NCBI GenBank assembly: GCA_017302755.1
Contig: JAFLCR010000016.1
Coordinates: 1 to 19,662, forward strand
Direction: 5' to 3'
Source of the DNA: Alphaproteobacteria bacterium
GTDB lineage: Bacteria > Pseudomonadota > Alphaproteobacteria > Rickettsiales > JAFLCR01
DNA: 19,662 nucleotides
Shown: piece after piece, positions 1-7,321 of the stretch
Layout: every line of letters starts with the position of its first letter
Numbering within the stretch: position 1 is the stretch's first letter
Notes under the pieces: model-generated
Databases searched by the model: none
Seen by the model: the letters and a program-made list of their open reading frames with translations, nothing else
What the model was told of the DNA's origin: nothing
Made by a program: the position numbers and the translations under genes

Positions 1-9
1 ACCGATGCC

Positions 10-1404
10 ATGATGCAGAATATTACCTTTGACGAGCTGACCATCGGCCAGTCGGCCACCCTCTCGCGCAAGCTCACGCAGAACGATATCGACCTGTTCG
101 CCGTCGTGTCGGGCGATGTCAACCCGGCGCATATGAATGTGGAATTTGCCAATCAGAGTTTCTTCCACGGCGTGATTGGTCATGGCATGTGGACGGGGGC
201 GCTTATTTCCACCGTCCTCGGCACCGTGCTACCGGGGCCGGGCACGATTTATCTCGAACAGGATATGCATTTTAAACGTCCGGTACGTATTGGCGACACC
301 ATTACGGTGCGGCTCACGGTAAAAAGCAAACGAGCGGACAAACATATCGTACTGTTCGATTGCAATTGTCAGAATGAAAAAGGCGAGGTGATTGTCGAAG
401 GTACCGCCACTGTGCTGGCGCCGACCGAGCGCATCAGCGTGCCGCGCCCCAGCTTACCCGCCATCGAGATTGTTGCCACCGATCATTACCAAAAGATATT
501 AGACGGCGCAAAAGCGCTTGGCAGAATCCGCGTGGCGGTGGTGCATCCGGTGCAGGCCAACGCCATCCAAGCGGTCGCTGAAGCTTATGAGCAGGGGCTG
601 ATCGATCCGGTGCTCATTGGACCTACCGCGCGTATCCACGAGGCTGCGGCGGAAAACAAAACCGACATTAGCGCATGGGAGCTGATCGATACCGAGCATA
701 GCCACGCCGCCGCTGCCAAGGCGGTTGAACTGGCTACCCTTGGCAAGGTCGATGCTATTATGAAAGGCTCGCTGCATACCGACGAATTGCTCGGCGCAGT
801 GGTGCAAAGCGGTACCGGCCTGCGTACCGAGCGGCGCATGTCGCATGCCTATATCATCGATACGCCTATTTATCATAAGCCGCTCATCATCACCGATGCG
901 GCGATCAACATTGCGCCGACGCTGGAAGAAAAAGCTGATATCTGCCGCAACGCCATCGGCTTGTGGCACAGTTTATTTGGCCACTCCAAGAAGCCAAAAG
1001 TGGCACTGCTTTCGGCGGTGGAAACCGTAACCACCCGCATGCCTTCGACCATCGACGCCGCCGCATTGTGCAAGATGGCGGATCGCGGGCAAATCACCAA
1101 CGCATGGCTCGACGGCCCCCTCGCCTACGACAATATCATCAGCAAGCAAGCGGCAATCGATAAAGGCATCACCTCCGAGGTCGCGGGCGATGCGGATATT
1201 ATCGTGGTGCCGAATATCGAATCCGGCAATGCGCTGGCCAAGCAACTCACCTTCCTCGGCCACGCCAACGCGGCAGGCATTGTGCTGGGCGCGCGGGTGC
1301 CGATTATTCTCACCAGCCGCGCCGATTCGCTGCGCACGCGGCTGCTTTCCTGTGTGGTGGCGCTCTACCTCGTCCATGCGCGCCGCGAGGGGAAAATTAA
1401 ATAA
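10..1404 (+). CDS. Bifunctional MaoC-like enoyl-CoA hydratase / phosphate acetyl(butyryl)transferase
   Basis: This is a fusion of a MaoC hot-dog hydratase (about residues 1-140) with a phosphate acetyl/butyryltransferase domain (about 155-464). The hydratase part has the (R)-hydratase signature SGDVNPAH at residues 34-41, with the expected catalytic Asp36 and His41. The C-terminal half has the PTA/PTB fold pattern, including IMKGSLHTDELL and a closing VVPNIESGNAL segment. The enzyme should convert acyl-CoA plus phosphate to acyl-phosphate and CoA in the cytoplasm, and the next gene can turn that into acid plus ATP. This fusion is a known architecture in proteobacteria. The ATG at 10 is followed by a second ATG at 13; the upstream sequence is cut off by the window, so the start is not certain. 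The stop overlaps the acetate kinase start by one base. Whether acetyl- or butyryl-CoA is preferred cannot be read from the sequence. Confidence 0.93.
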   Translation: MMQNITFDELTIGQSATLSRKLTQNDIDLFAVVSGDVNPAHMNVEFANQSFFHGVIGHGMWTGALISTVLGTVLPGPGTIYLEQDMHFKRPVRIGDTITVRLTVKSKRADKHIVLFDCNCQNEKGEVIVEGTATVLAPTERISVPRPSLPAIEIVATDHYQKILDGAKALGRIRVAVVHPVQANAIQAVAEAYEQGLIDPVLIGPTARIHEAAAENKTDISAWELIDTEHSHAAAAKAVELATLGKVDAIMKGSLHTDELLGAVVQSGTGLRTERRMSHAYIIDTPIYHKPLIITDAAINIAPTLEEKADICRNAIGLWHSLFGHSKKPKVALLSAVETVTTRMPSTIDAAALCKMADRGQITNAWLDGPLAYDNIISKQAAIDKGITSEVAGDADIIVVPNIESGNALAKQLTFLGHANAAGIVLGARVPIILTSRADSLRTRLLSCVVALYLVHARREGKIK

Positions 1405-2525
1405 TGCGGGCATTACTCACCCTCAATACCGGCTCGTCGAGCATCAAGTTCCGGCTATTCGGCCTCGGCGCGGATTTACCATTCCTGCTCGGCGGCAAAG
1501 TCACGGATATCGGCGGCAACGCGGTATTTCAGGTGCATGAGGAAGAACATTCGCGTGATGAAACGCACATATTGCCCACGGGCACCACGCATGAAAGCGC
1601 GCTTTCCTATGTGCTCGATTGGTTGCTTTCCCATCAGGATGGCTGGACGCTGGACGCTGCCGCACATCGGATTGTACATGGCGGAGAACGCTACCGCGCT
1701 CCGGTACGGCTCGACGCGGAAGCGATGCGCTATTTGCAGAGCTTATGCCCGCTTGCGCCATTGCACCAGCCGCATAATCTTGCCGCCATCGATGCGCTGG
1801 CAAAGCTCCATACGAACCTGCCGCAATATGGCTGTTTCGATACCGCCTTCCATACCGGCCACGATGCGCTACGCATCGCCTATGCGCTGCCGGAATCGGC
1901 ACGTGCGCATGGCGTGCGGCGCTATGGTTTCCATGGACTTTCCTATGCGTGGATCGCCCATTGCCTGCGGTGTGATTACCCGGCGCTTTCGCAAGCCCGC
2001 GTGGTTGCCGCTCATTTGGGCAACGGCGCCAGCCTGTGTGCCATGCGCGACGGCAAAAGCATCGACACCACCATGGGCATGACCGCGCTGGATGGCCTGC
2101 CGATGGGCACGCGCTGCGGCAGTATCGACGCCGGGGCGACCATTTACATGCAGCGCAAAATGGGGCTTACGGTCGATGCGCTGGAGCAGTTATTGTATAA
2201 CGAATCGGGGCTGAAAGGGCTTTCAGGCATCAGCAACGATGCCAGAACCCTCAGCGAAAGCAGCGACCCGCGCGCCCGATTCGCGCTCGATTATTTCGTA
2301 TGGAAATGCACCCAGCATATCGCGGCGATGGCCGCTACCCTCGGCGGTATCGATGCGTTGGTTTTTACCGGCGGCATTGGCGAGAACAATGCAGGCATCC
2401 GCGCACAGATCACGCAGGGATTATCGTTTCTTCCCATATTTGAAAACTTGGTGGTCCCCGCGAACGAAGAACGTGGCATGGCGTTGGAAATTTACGAAAC
2501 ATTCGGCAAGGAGTTGACGCGATGA
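1404..2525 (+). CDS. ackA: Acetate kinase
   Basis: Acetate/propionate kinase of the ASKHA superfamily, 373 aa, slightly shorter than the usual ~400. The N-terminal phosphate loop reads LNTGSSSIKF (Asn8). Other family blocks are HRIVHGGERY with the substrate Arg, CFDTAFHT with the catalytic Asp, YGFHGLSY with the active-site His, MGTRCGSID with the second Arg, FTGGIGENN near the C-terminus, and a terminal NEER glutamate. It transfers phosphate between acyl-phosphate and ADP, making ATP and acetate in the cytoplasm. It overlaps the upstream Pta fusion by 1 nt and fabI by 4 nt (ATGA), so the three are translationally coupled. The block usually seen as GTRSGDID is GTRCGSID here, a mild departure. 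A GAGGGG Shine-Dalgarno lies just upstream inside the previous gene. Confidence 0.95.
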   Translation: MRALLTLNTGSSSIKFRLFGLGADLPFLLGGKVTDIGGNAVFQVHEEEHSRDETHILPTGTTHESALSYVLDWLLSHQDGWTLDAAAHRIVHGGERYRAPVRLDAEAMRYLQSLCPLAPLHQPHNLAAIDALAKLHTNLPQYGCFDTAFHTGHDALRIAYALPESARAHGVRRYGFHGLSYAWIAHCLRCDYPALSQARVVAAHLGNGASLCAMRDGKSIDTTMGMTALDGLPMGTRCGSIDAGATIYMQRKMGLTVDALEQLLYNESGLKGLSGISNDARTLSESSDPRARFALDYFVWKCTQHIAAMAATLGGIDALVFTGGIGENNAGIRAQITQGLSFLPIFENLVVPANEERGMALEIYETFGKELTR

Positions 2526-3280
2526 GCGAACCATTAAAAGGCCTCGTCGTCGGTTTGGCCAACGACCAATCCATCGCCTGGGGCTGTGTGCAGGCATTCC
2601 ACGCCCAAGGCGCCCAACTCGCCATCACCTATCAAAACGAGAAGGCCAAGCCGCATGTCGAGCCACTGGCACAGGCGGTTGCCGCGCCGATTTTCCTGCC
2701 GCTTGATGTAACCGATGCCGCGCAGATGGACGCGGTATTTGCTGACATCACCGAGCGCTGGGGAAAACTCGATTTCCTCCTCCACTCCATCGCTTTCGCC
2801 CCGAAGACGGATTTGCAAGGCCGCGTCACCGATTGCTCCGCCGAAGGTTTCAAAATGGCAATGGATGTTTCCTGCCACTCGCTGATTCGCCTGAGCAAAT
2901 ACGCCGAGAAGCTGATGAAAGATGGCGGCTCCATCCTCACCATGAGCTATTACGGCGCCGAGAAAGTGATCGACAACTATAACCTGATGGGGCCGGTCAA
3001 AGCCGCGCTTGAAGCATCGGTGCGCTACCTGGCACATGAGTTGGGTGAGCGGCGTATCCGCGTCAATGCGCTATCGCCGGGGCCGGTTCTCACCCGCGCC
3101 GCCTCGGGCCTCAGCCATTTTGATGCGCTGATGGAGAAGGCCGCCCAGCAAGCCCCGCTGCGCCAGCTCGTTTCCATTGAGCAAATCGGCGAAGCAGCAG
3201 CCTTCCTCATCTCAGGCAACGCAAAAAACATCACCGGCCAGACGATCTATGTCGATAATGGCTACAACACGGTGGGATAG
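2522..3280 (+). CDS. fabI: Enoyl-ACP reductase, FabI type
   Basis: NADH-dependent enoyl-[acyl-carrier-protein] reductase, 252 aa, a divergent short-chain dehydrogenase that performs the last reduction of each fatty-acid elongation cycle. The FabI form of the nucleotide loop, GLANDQSIAWG, is at residues 11-21, with LDV at 61-63 and the helix-4 block LHSIAFAPK at 87-95. The catalytic triad fits FabI: Tyr143 in SYYGAE, then Tyr153-x6-Lys160 in NYNLMGPVK. The C-terminus has ITGQTIYVDNGY, the standard family ending. It overlaps ackA by 4 nt. Its place beside a MaoC hydratase/Pta fusion suggests a dedicated acyl-chain or acetate-linked role rather than the only housekeeping reductase. Many alphaproteobacteria carry two fabI copies, so this may be the accessory one; the window cannot decide that. 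Confidence 0.95.
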   Translation: MSEPLKGLVVGLANDQSIAWGCVQAFHAQGAQLAITYQNEKAKPHVEPLAQAVAAPIFLPLDVTDAAQMDAVFADITERWGKLDFLLHSIAFAPKTDLQGRVTDCSAEGFKMAMDVSCHSLIRLSKYAEKLMKDGGSILTMSYYGAEKVIDNYNLMGPVKAALEASVRYLAHELGERRIRVNALSPGPVLTRAASGLSHFDALMEKAAQQAPLRQLVSIEQIGEAAAFLISGNAKNITGQTIYVDNGYNTVG

Positions 3281-3283
3281 AAT

Positions 3284-4315
3284 ATGCGCCCCAAGCTCTG
3301 GGTATTATGTGCATGGGCTGCGTTGCTACCTGTGACGGCGAACGCAGAGGAAACCCTGGAACAAAAGGCCATCCGCGAACTTGGCAACAAACCAAGGGAG
3401 CAGTTCCTGACCATCACCGAAGAAAATGATTTATTCGGCGCAGGCACCGACCAGCACTACACCAACGGTACACGCATCGGCTGGCTCGATACCAGTGCCA
3501 ATCCACCAAAAATTGCCCGCTTTATCGATGATTATCTTCCAGGTTTCAGCATCAATGAAACAACTTCGGTCTATTATTCGTTGGGACAGAATCTCTACAC
3601 CCCCAGAAATATCCTGCAAAAAAATCCCGACCCGAATGATCGTCCTTATGCGGGCTTTCTATATGGTTCCATTGGCATGTCCACATTGACGGACAATCAC
3701 ATCGATGACATGGAAACCACCTTAGGTGTTGTTGGGCCCATGGCACTGGGCGAAGAAACCCAGAAATTCGTGCATCGCCTCACCGATAGCGACCGCCCCG
3801 CCGGTTGGGATCACCAGCTTAAAAACGAGCCGGGGTTGATGCTTTCCGCGCAGCGTCTATGGCCAGAGATGTATACCGCCCAAATCAGCAACCTCTATTT
3901 CCGTGCCTCTCCTTACGTCGGGGCGACCGTGGGAAACATTTATACCTATGCCAATTCAGGGGTGATGTTCCAGCTGGTGCCCCAGAAATATCAATGGCAA
4001 GGTTCACCACTGCGCGTTCGCCCCGCGATGCCGGGAAGCGGCTATTTCTCCGTTCCTGAAAATGAATTCGCATGGTCTGTTTTTGCAGGCCTCGAAGGCC
4101 GGGCGGTGGCGCGCAATATCTTCCTCGACGGGAATACCTTCCGCGATAGTCCGTCGGTCGATAAGAAATACGCGGTCGGCGATGCCAATATCGGCGTTGC
4201 CTTCACCTATGGCCGCACCCAGCTCACCTATACATTAAACTGGCGTTCTGAAGAATTTAAGGGACAGGATAAACCCGACATATTCGGTGCCGTAGGTCTT
4301 GGATATCGGTTTTAA
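3284..4315 (+). CDS. LpxR-like lipid A deacylase, outer-membrane beta-barrel (DUF2219)
   Basis: A 343-aa protein of the LpxR/DUF2219 family. Residues 1-21 form a signal peptide ending ANA. The mature protein opens with the family block EENDLFGAGTDQHYTNG (residues 46-62), whose Asn48-Asp49 correspond to the catalytic Asn-Asp of Salmonella LpxR. NDRPYAGFLYGS and GWDHQLKNEP are further family blocks. A candidate active-site His sits in KFVHRL. The protein ends GLGYRF; a terminal Phe is the usual signal for outer-membrane barrel assembly. LpxR enzymes remove the 3'-acyloxyacyl group from lipid A and so lower its recognition by Toll-like receptors. Only 3 nt separate it from fabI and 12 nt from the next gene, so it is probably co-transcribed with lipid metabolism genes. 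The activity is inferred from the family. Confidence 0.88.
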   Translation: MRPKLWVLCAWAALLPVTANAEETLEQKAIRELGNKPREQFLTITEENDLFGAGTDQHYTNGTRIGWLDTSANPPKIARFIDDYLPGFSINETTSVYYSLGQNLYTPRNILQKNPDPNDRPYAGFLYGSIGMSTLTDNHIDDMETTLGVVGPMALGEETQKFVHRLTDSDRPAGWDHQLKNEPGLMLSAQRLWPEMYTAQISNLYFRASPYVGATVGNIYTYANSGVMFQLVPQKYQWQGSPLRVRPAMPGSGYFSVPENEFAWSVFAGLEGRAVARNIFLDGNTFRDSPSVDKKYAVGDANIGVAFTYGRTQLTYTLNWRSEEFKGQDKPDIFGAVGLGYRF

Positions 4316-4327
4316 GGAGACAGATAG

Positions 4328-5593
4328 ATGAGCGATAAAAAACGCATTGCCATTATCGGTGCCGGATTCGCCGGTCTGGCCGCCGCACGCGCCCTGAAGA
4401 ATGCCGATGCCGAAATTTTCCTGATCGACCGGCGAAACTACCACCTGTTCCAGCCCTTACTCTACCAAGTGGCGACGGCGGCGCTTTCTCCTGCACAAAT
4501 CGCCCAGCCCATTCGCACCATCGTGCGTAAGCAGCGCAACTGCACCGTGGTGCTTGGCAATGTCACCGGTATCGACAAGGAGCAACACCGTATTTACGGG
4601 GCAAAGGGGGAGCTGGCCTATGACTATCTCATTGTAGCCACGGGGGCCACCCACGCCTATTTCGGCAATGAGGCATGGAGCGACTATGCCCCCGGCCTGA
4701 AATCCATCGAGGATGCCACCGCCATCCGCCAGCGCATCCTCTCCGCATTTGAGCGGGCCGAGATTGCCGTGACCGAGCAAGAACAACAGGCATGCCTCAC
4801 CTTCGTGATTATTGGCGGCGGGCCCACTGGCGTTGAATTGGCCGGAGCCATTGCAGAACTGGCGCACCACACATTGCGGGGCGAGTTCCGCCGCATCAAT
4901 CCCGCCAATGCCCGCGTCATTCTTGCCGAAGGGGGCGACCGCCTGCTGAAACCTTTTACACCCCGACTTTCTGCCCGTGCTGCCGCCGACCTTGCCAAAC
5001 TTGGGGTGGAGGTGCGCACCGGGCTTGCCGTTCAGGAATGTACACGCGAAGGGGTGCGGCTGGGAGAAGAGTGGATCGCAGCCCGCACCATTCTATGGGC
5101 TGCCGGTGTGAAGGCATCGCCTGCTGCCGAATGGTTACAACTCTCCGGCGACCGCGCCGGGCGCATTGCGGTACAGCCAGACCTGACGGTCGAACAGCAT
5201 CCCGATATTTTTGTGATCGGGGACACGGCTGCCGTGCAAAATCCCAACGGCACGCCCGTACCGGGACTGGCCCCTGCCGCCATGCAGCAAGGCAACTATG
5301 CAGCCTCGGTTATTCTGGCTAGGTTGCAGGGCAAGCCCGCACCGGCAGCATTCGTTTACAAAGATTACGGCACGATGGCGACCATCGGTCGCGGTAAAGC
5401 CGTTGCCCAATTCCCGTGGACGACATGTTCCGGCCTGCTGGCGTGGTGGCTGTGGGGCATCGTCCACCTGATGCCATTGGTTGGGTTCCGTAACCGCATA
5501 GTCGTCGCTTGCGACTGGCTTTGGTCGTATCTCACGCATGCGCGCGGTGTGCGCCTCATCACCGTATCCCCAGGCACGGAAAGCGAGATTTAG
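4328..5593 (+). CDS. Type II NADH dehydrogenase (NDH-2-like FAD oxidoreductase)
   Basis: A 421-aa FAD/NAD(P) two-dinucleotide-binding oxidoreductase. The FAD loop IIGAGFAG is at residues 9-16, NYHLFQPLLYQVAT follows, the NADH-binding loop IIGGGPTG is at 161-168, and the second FAD contact IFVIGDTAAV is near 293-302. The C-terminal portion, with a Trp-rich segment and MPLVGFRNR, is typical of the membrane-associating tail of NDH-2. It should pass electrons from NADH to quinone at the inner face of the membrane without pumping protons. A good Shine-Dalgarno (AAGGAGA) lies at 4314-4320. It is the last gene of the apparent operon. Sulfide:quinone reductase is a related alternative and would fit the sulfur genes next door, but the NYHLFQPLLYQVAT block is characteristic of NDH-2. 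Confidence 0.9.
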   Translation: MSDKKRIAIIGAGFAGLAAARALKNADAEIFLIDRRNYHLFQPLLYQVATAALSPAQIAQPIRTIVRKQRNCTVVLGNVTGIDKEQHRIYGAKGELAYDYLIVATGATHAYFGNEAWSDYAPGLKSIEDATAIRQRILSAFERAEIAVTEQEQQACLTFVIIGGGPTGVELAGAIAELAHHTLRGEFRRINPANARVILAEGGDRLLKPFTPRLSARAAADLAKLGVEVRTGLAVQECTREGVRLGEEWIAARTILWAAGVKASPAAEWLQLSGDRAGRIAVQPDLTVEQHPDIFVIGDTAAVQNPNGTPVPGLAPAAMQQGNYAASVILARLQGKPAPAAFVYKDYGTMATIGRGKAVAQFPWTTCSGLLAWWLWGIVHLMPLVGFRNRIVVACDWLWSYLTHARGVRLITVSPGTESEI

Positions 5594-5753
5594 TATCTGG
5601 CTTAACGTTTCTCGACCTAACGATCGTCGCTGACGGATTTTATTCAACTTTGGGCTTTTTCCTAAGCTCCATTATTGCCGCCAGCGCCATGTCGCTCAGT
5701 TCCGTCTCGGTTACACAATCTGAAGATTTCTGAAGAAGCGAGAGTTGCTCCAT

Positions 5754-6116
5754 CTATGCTGCCACTTCTGTCGCCTTTGCCATGAACTGCTCGAACGCCA
5801 TCATAGCATCGGCGGCATACATCAGCGATGGTCCACCGCCCATATACACGGCCATGCCCAGCACTTCCTCGAACTCTTCGCGGGTAGCGCCGAGTTTCAC
5901 AAGCGCTTCGGAGTGGAAGCCAATGCAGCCGTCACAGCGGGTGGAAACGCCGATAGCGAGCGCGATGAATTCTTTGGTCTTTTTATCCAGCGCACCGTCC
6001 TTCGCTGCAGCCTGCGCCATAGCGGAGAAGCCCTGCATGGTATCGGCGATGTCTTTGCGCAGCACTTTCATATTACTGCTAATGCGCTTGGTGATTTCGG
6101 GATAGTTCTTTTCCAT
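5754..6116 (-). CDS. Carboxymuconolactone decarboxylase family protein (AhpD-like)
   Basis: A 120-aa all-helical CMD-family protein. The redox motif Cys61-Asp-Gly-Cys64 with His68 (RCDGCIGFH) is the AhpD-type active site, which carries out thiol-disulfide or hydroperoxide chemistry rather than decarboxylation. The C-terminal GMAVYMGGGPSLMYAADA is typical of the family's oligomer interface. The ATG at 6116 has a GAGG Shine-Dalgarno seven bases upstream. It is transcribed away from the ArsR-family repressor, and its promoter shares that repressor's operator, so it is probably part of the same thiol/persulfide stress response. It converges on the NDH-2 gene with 160 bp between, where no gene is seen. 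Its substrate is unknown. Confidence 0.9.
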   Translation of the reverse strand: MEKNYPEITKRISSNMKVLRKDIADTMQGFSAMAQAAAKDGALDKKTKEFIALAIGVSTRCDGCIGFHSEALVKLGATREEFEEVLGMAVYMGGGPSLMYAADAMMAFEQFMAKATEVAA

Positions 6117-6148
6117 ATCTTGCCTCGTTTTTGCGGTGAATGACGCTA

Positions 6149-6177
6149 TTGACTATCTTAGTGACTACTAATACAAT
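6149..6177 (+). promoter_or_regulatory. Sigma-70-type promoter of the ArsR-rhodanese unit
   Basis: A -35 box TTGACT at 6149-6154 and a -10 box TACAAT at 6172-6177 are separated by exactly 17 bp. The predicted start of transcription falls on or next to the ATG at 6184, so the repressor mRNA should be leaderless or nearly so; no Shine-Dalgarno is present there, which agrees. Confidence 0.75.
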
Positions 6178-6182
6178 GTCAA
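6155..6182 (-). promoter_or_regulatory. Divergent promoter of the CMD/AhpD-like gene
   Basis: On the minus strand a perfect -35 box TTGACA (complement of 6177-6182) is followed after 16 bp by TAAGAT (complement of 6155-6160), a four-of-six match to the -10 consensus. It overlaps the opposite promoter almost completely, so one bound repressor could block both. Confidence 0.6.
6158..6171. promoter_or_regulatory. Palindromic operator shared by the divergent promoters
   Basis: Perfect inverted repeat TTAGT-GACT-ACTAA. It fills the spacer between the -35 and -10 boxes of the ArsR promoter and overlaps the -10 of the divergent CMD promoter. Position and symmetry are those of an ArsR-family dimer site, and assignment to the adjacent repressor is inferred. 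The same pattern, TTAG-W-N4-W-CTAA, recurs at 6510-6523. Confidence 0.72.
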
Positions 6183-6183
6183 C

Positions 6184-6498
6184 ATGAACAACACACCACA
6201 GCCCCTCCCGATTAAACAAATGCAGAAGAATGCCGCGCAGGCCGAGGCGTTGCTCAAGCAGCTCGCCAATGCCAACCGACTGATGGCGCTCTGCCATCTG
6301 GTATCGGGCGAGAAAACGGCAGGAGAACTGGCAGAAGCCGTCGACTTATCACAATCGGCGCTCTCCCAGCACTTGGCCAAGCTGCGCGAGGCCGGGCTGG
6401 TGGAATCCGACAAACGCGGGCTTTCGGTCTATTACCGTATTTGCAGTATGGAAGCGCAGGCGCTGCTTTCGGTGCTTCACCTGATCTACTGTCGCTAG
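6184..6498 (+). CDS. ArsR-family repressor, BigR/SqrR-like persulfide sensor
   Basis: A 104-aa winged-helix repressor. The recognition helix region reads DLSQSALSQHLAKLREAGLV (residues 54-73), the signature of the BigR/SqrR/YgaV branch of ArsR. That branch senses reactive sulfur through two cysteines, one in alpha-2 and one at the C-terminus. Here they are Cys37 in MALCHL and Cys103 in the closing IYCR; Cys87 is an extra one. Metal-site motifs of true arsenic sensors, such as ELCVCDL, are absent. It should bind DNA when reduced and release it when the cysteines are bridged by disulfide or polysulfide. A 17-bp-spaced promoter ends six bases before the ATG, predicting a leaderless message. The rhodanese gene follows after 29 bp and is a classic target of such repressors. 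The sensing mechanism is inferred from the family. Confidence 0.9.
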   Translation: MNNTPQPLPIKQMQKNAAQAEALLKQLANANRLMALCHLVSGEKTAGELAEAVDLSQSALSQHLAKLREAGLVESDKRGLSVYYRICSMEAQALLSVLHLIYCR

Positions 6499-6508
6499 GC
6501 AGAACTAA

Positions 6509-6524
6509 TTTAGAGGAGTCTAAA
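6509..6524. promoter_or_regulatory. Second palindrome around the rhodanese ribosome binding site
   Basis: Perfect inverted repeat TTTAGA-GGAG-TCTAAA. Its core, TTAGA-GGAG-TCTAA, matches the upstream operator pattern TTAG-W-N4-W-CTAA. The GGAG in the centre is the Shine-Dalgarno of the gene starting at 6528. It may be a second operator, an RNA hairpin that presents the Shine-Dalgarno in its loop, or both. Confidence 0.6.
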
Positions 6525-6527
6525 CCA

Positions 6528-7076
6528 ATGACACTGAGAACCGTCAATGCAACAACCCTGAAACAATGGCTGGAGGCGCGCGAGGCCGTGCTGGTGGATG
6601 TGCGCGAACCGGCGGAGCATGCCGCCGAGAACATTCAGGGCGCAACCTTGCTGCCGCTGGGCGGCGTAAGTAAATCGGCATTACCGAACTGCACCGGCAA
6701 GAAGCTGGTGATTCATTGCCGCAAAGGTGGGCGTGGCGGTTCGGCCTGCGAAAAGTTGCTGGCGGAAGACCCGACGCTCGACATTTACAACCTTGAAGGC
6801 GGCATCGAAGCATGGCGCGCGGCAGGGTTGACGGTGGCTAGTTCCGGAAAAGCCTTCCTACCGCTTGATCGCCAGGTACAGCTGACCATCGGCCTGCTGC
6901 TCATCACCGGCAGTGCGCTGGGCTATTTCCTCACGCCCGCTTTCTTCCTGCTCACCGGCCTTATCGGTGTTGGCCTGACCATCGCAGGCGCGACCGGCTT
7001 CTGCGGCCTCGCACTGCTGATGGCGCGTATGCCGTGGAACCAGCGCGTAACACCTAGCTTCTGCGCGATGAAGTAA
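6528..7076 (+). CDS. Rhodanese-like sulfurtransferase with DUF2892 membrane domain
   Basis: A 182-aa protein. Residues 1-105 are a rhodanese domain with DVREPAEH (24-31), the catalytic Cys64 in the active-site loop HCRKGGRGG (63-71), and the closing NLEGGIEAWRAAG. Residues 113-170 are a DUF2892 domain with two membrane spans and the family ending GFCG...ARMPWN, so the sulfurtransferase is anchored to the inner membrane facing the cytoplasm. The protein likely accepts persulfide sulfur on Cys64 and passes it to a thiol acceptor, detoxifying sulfide or polysulfide. The ATG at 6528 is preceded by AGAGGAG; an open frame runs further upstream but crosses the repressor gene and lacks a ribosome binding site. 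Co-transcription with the BigR-like repressor matches known BigR/SqrR regulons. Confidence 0.92.
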   Translation: MTLRTVNATTLKQWLEAREAVLVDVREPAEHAAENIQGATLLPLGGVSKSALPNCTGKKLVIHCRKGGRGGSACEKLLAEDPTLDIYNLEGGIEAWRAAGLTVASSGKAFLPLDRQVQLTIGLLLITGSALGYFLTPAFFLLTGLIGVGLTIAGATGFCGLALLMARMPWNQRVTPSFCAMK

Positions 7077-7321
7077 GCGCTGCAACGGTATGCACAAAGT
7101 CGAAGTCGTTAGGTGCGCCCCGCGCAGTTCCTATACTCTAACCGCATATTTGGCATTCAAACCAACTGTCCCGAAATGTCCCGCATGGGACAGTGGTGGG
7201 ACACTTGGTGGCGAATACGGGCGATAATCTGCAAACCAGCACAAAAGACTTGCATCGGCAGGCTGTTGAATTTATTATCGCAGTGTGTCGCAAGATATTG
7301 TAAAGAATCACGAAAATCACT
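7077..7321. other. Non-coding stretch left of the tRNA fragment
   Basis: No convincing gene is seen. Open frames here on both strands are short and lack ribosome binding sites. It contains the phased repeats at 7165-7203 and then a stretch that becomes AT-richer up to the tRNA fragment. It is best read as the end of a vanished integrated element. Confidence 0.5.
7165..7203. repeat. Four phased TGTCCC/GGGACA repeats
   Basis: TGTCCC occurs at 7167 and 7177, and its complement GGGACA at 7187 and 7198, so starts are 10, 10 and 11 bp apart, one DNA turn each. The outer arms extend to ACTGTCCC and GGGACAGT, and the inner pair forms TGTCCC-GCAT-GGGACA. Phased hexamers close to a tRNA-derived core resemble the arm sites bound by tyrosine integrases or excisionases. 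That role is inferred. Confidence 0.6.

Noticed and set aside
973..1413. 146-codon minus-strand frame inside the MaoC-Pta gene
   Set aside because: Antisense of a conserved PTA domain; composition is Arg/His-rich as in GC-rich shadow frames.
5745..6143. Long + strand frame opposite the CMD gene
   Set aside because: It is the antisense of a clear CMD/AhpD-family gene with the CxxC-H motif and a Shine-Dalgarno.
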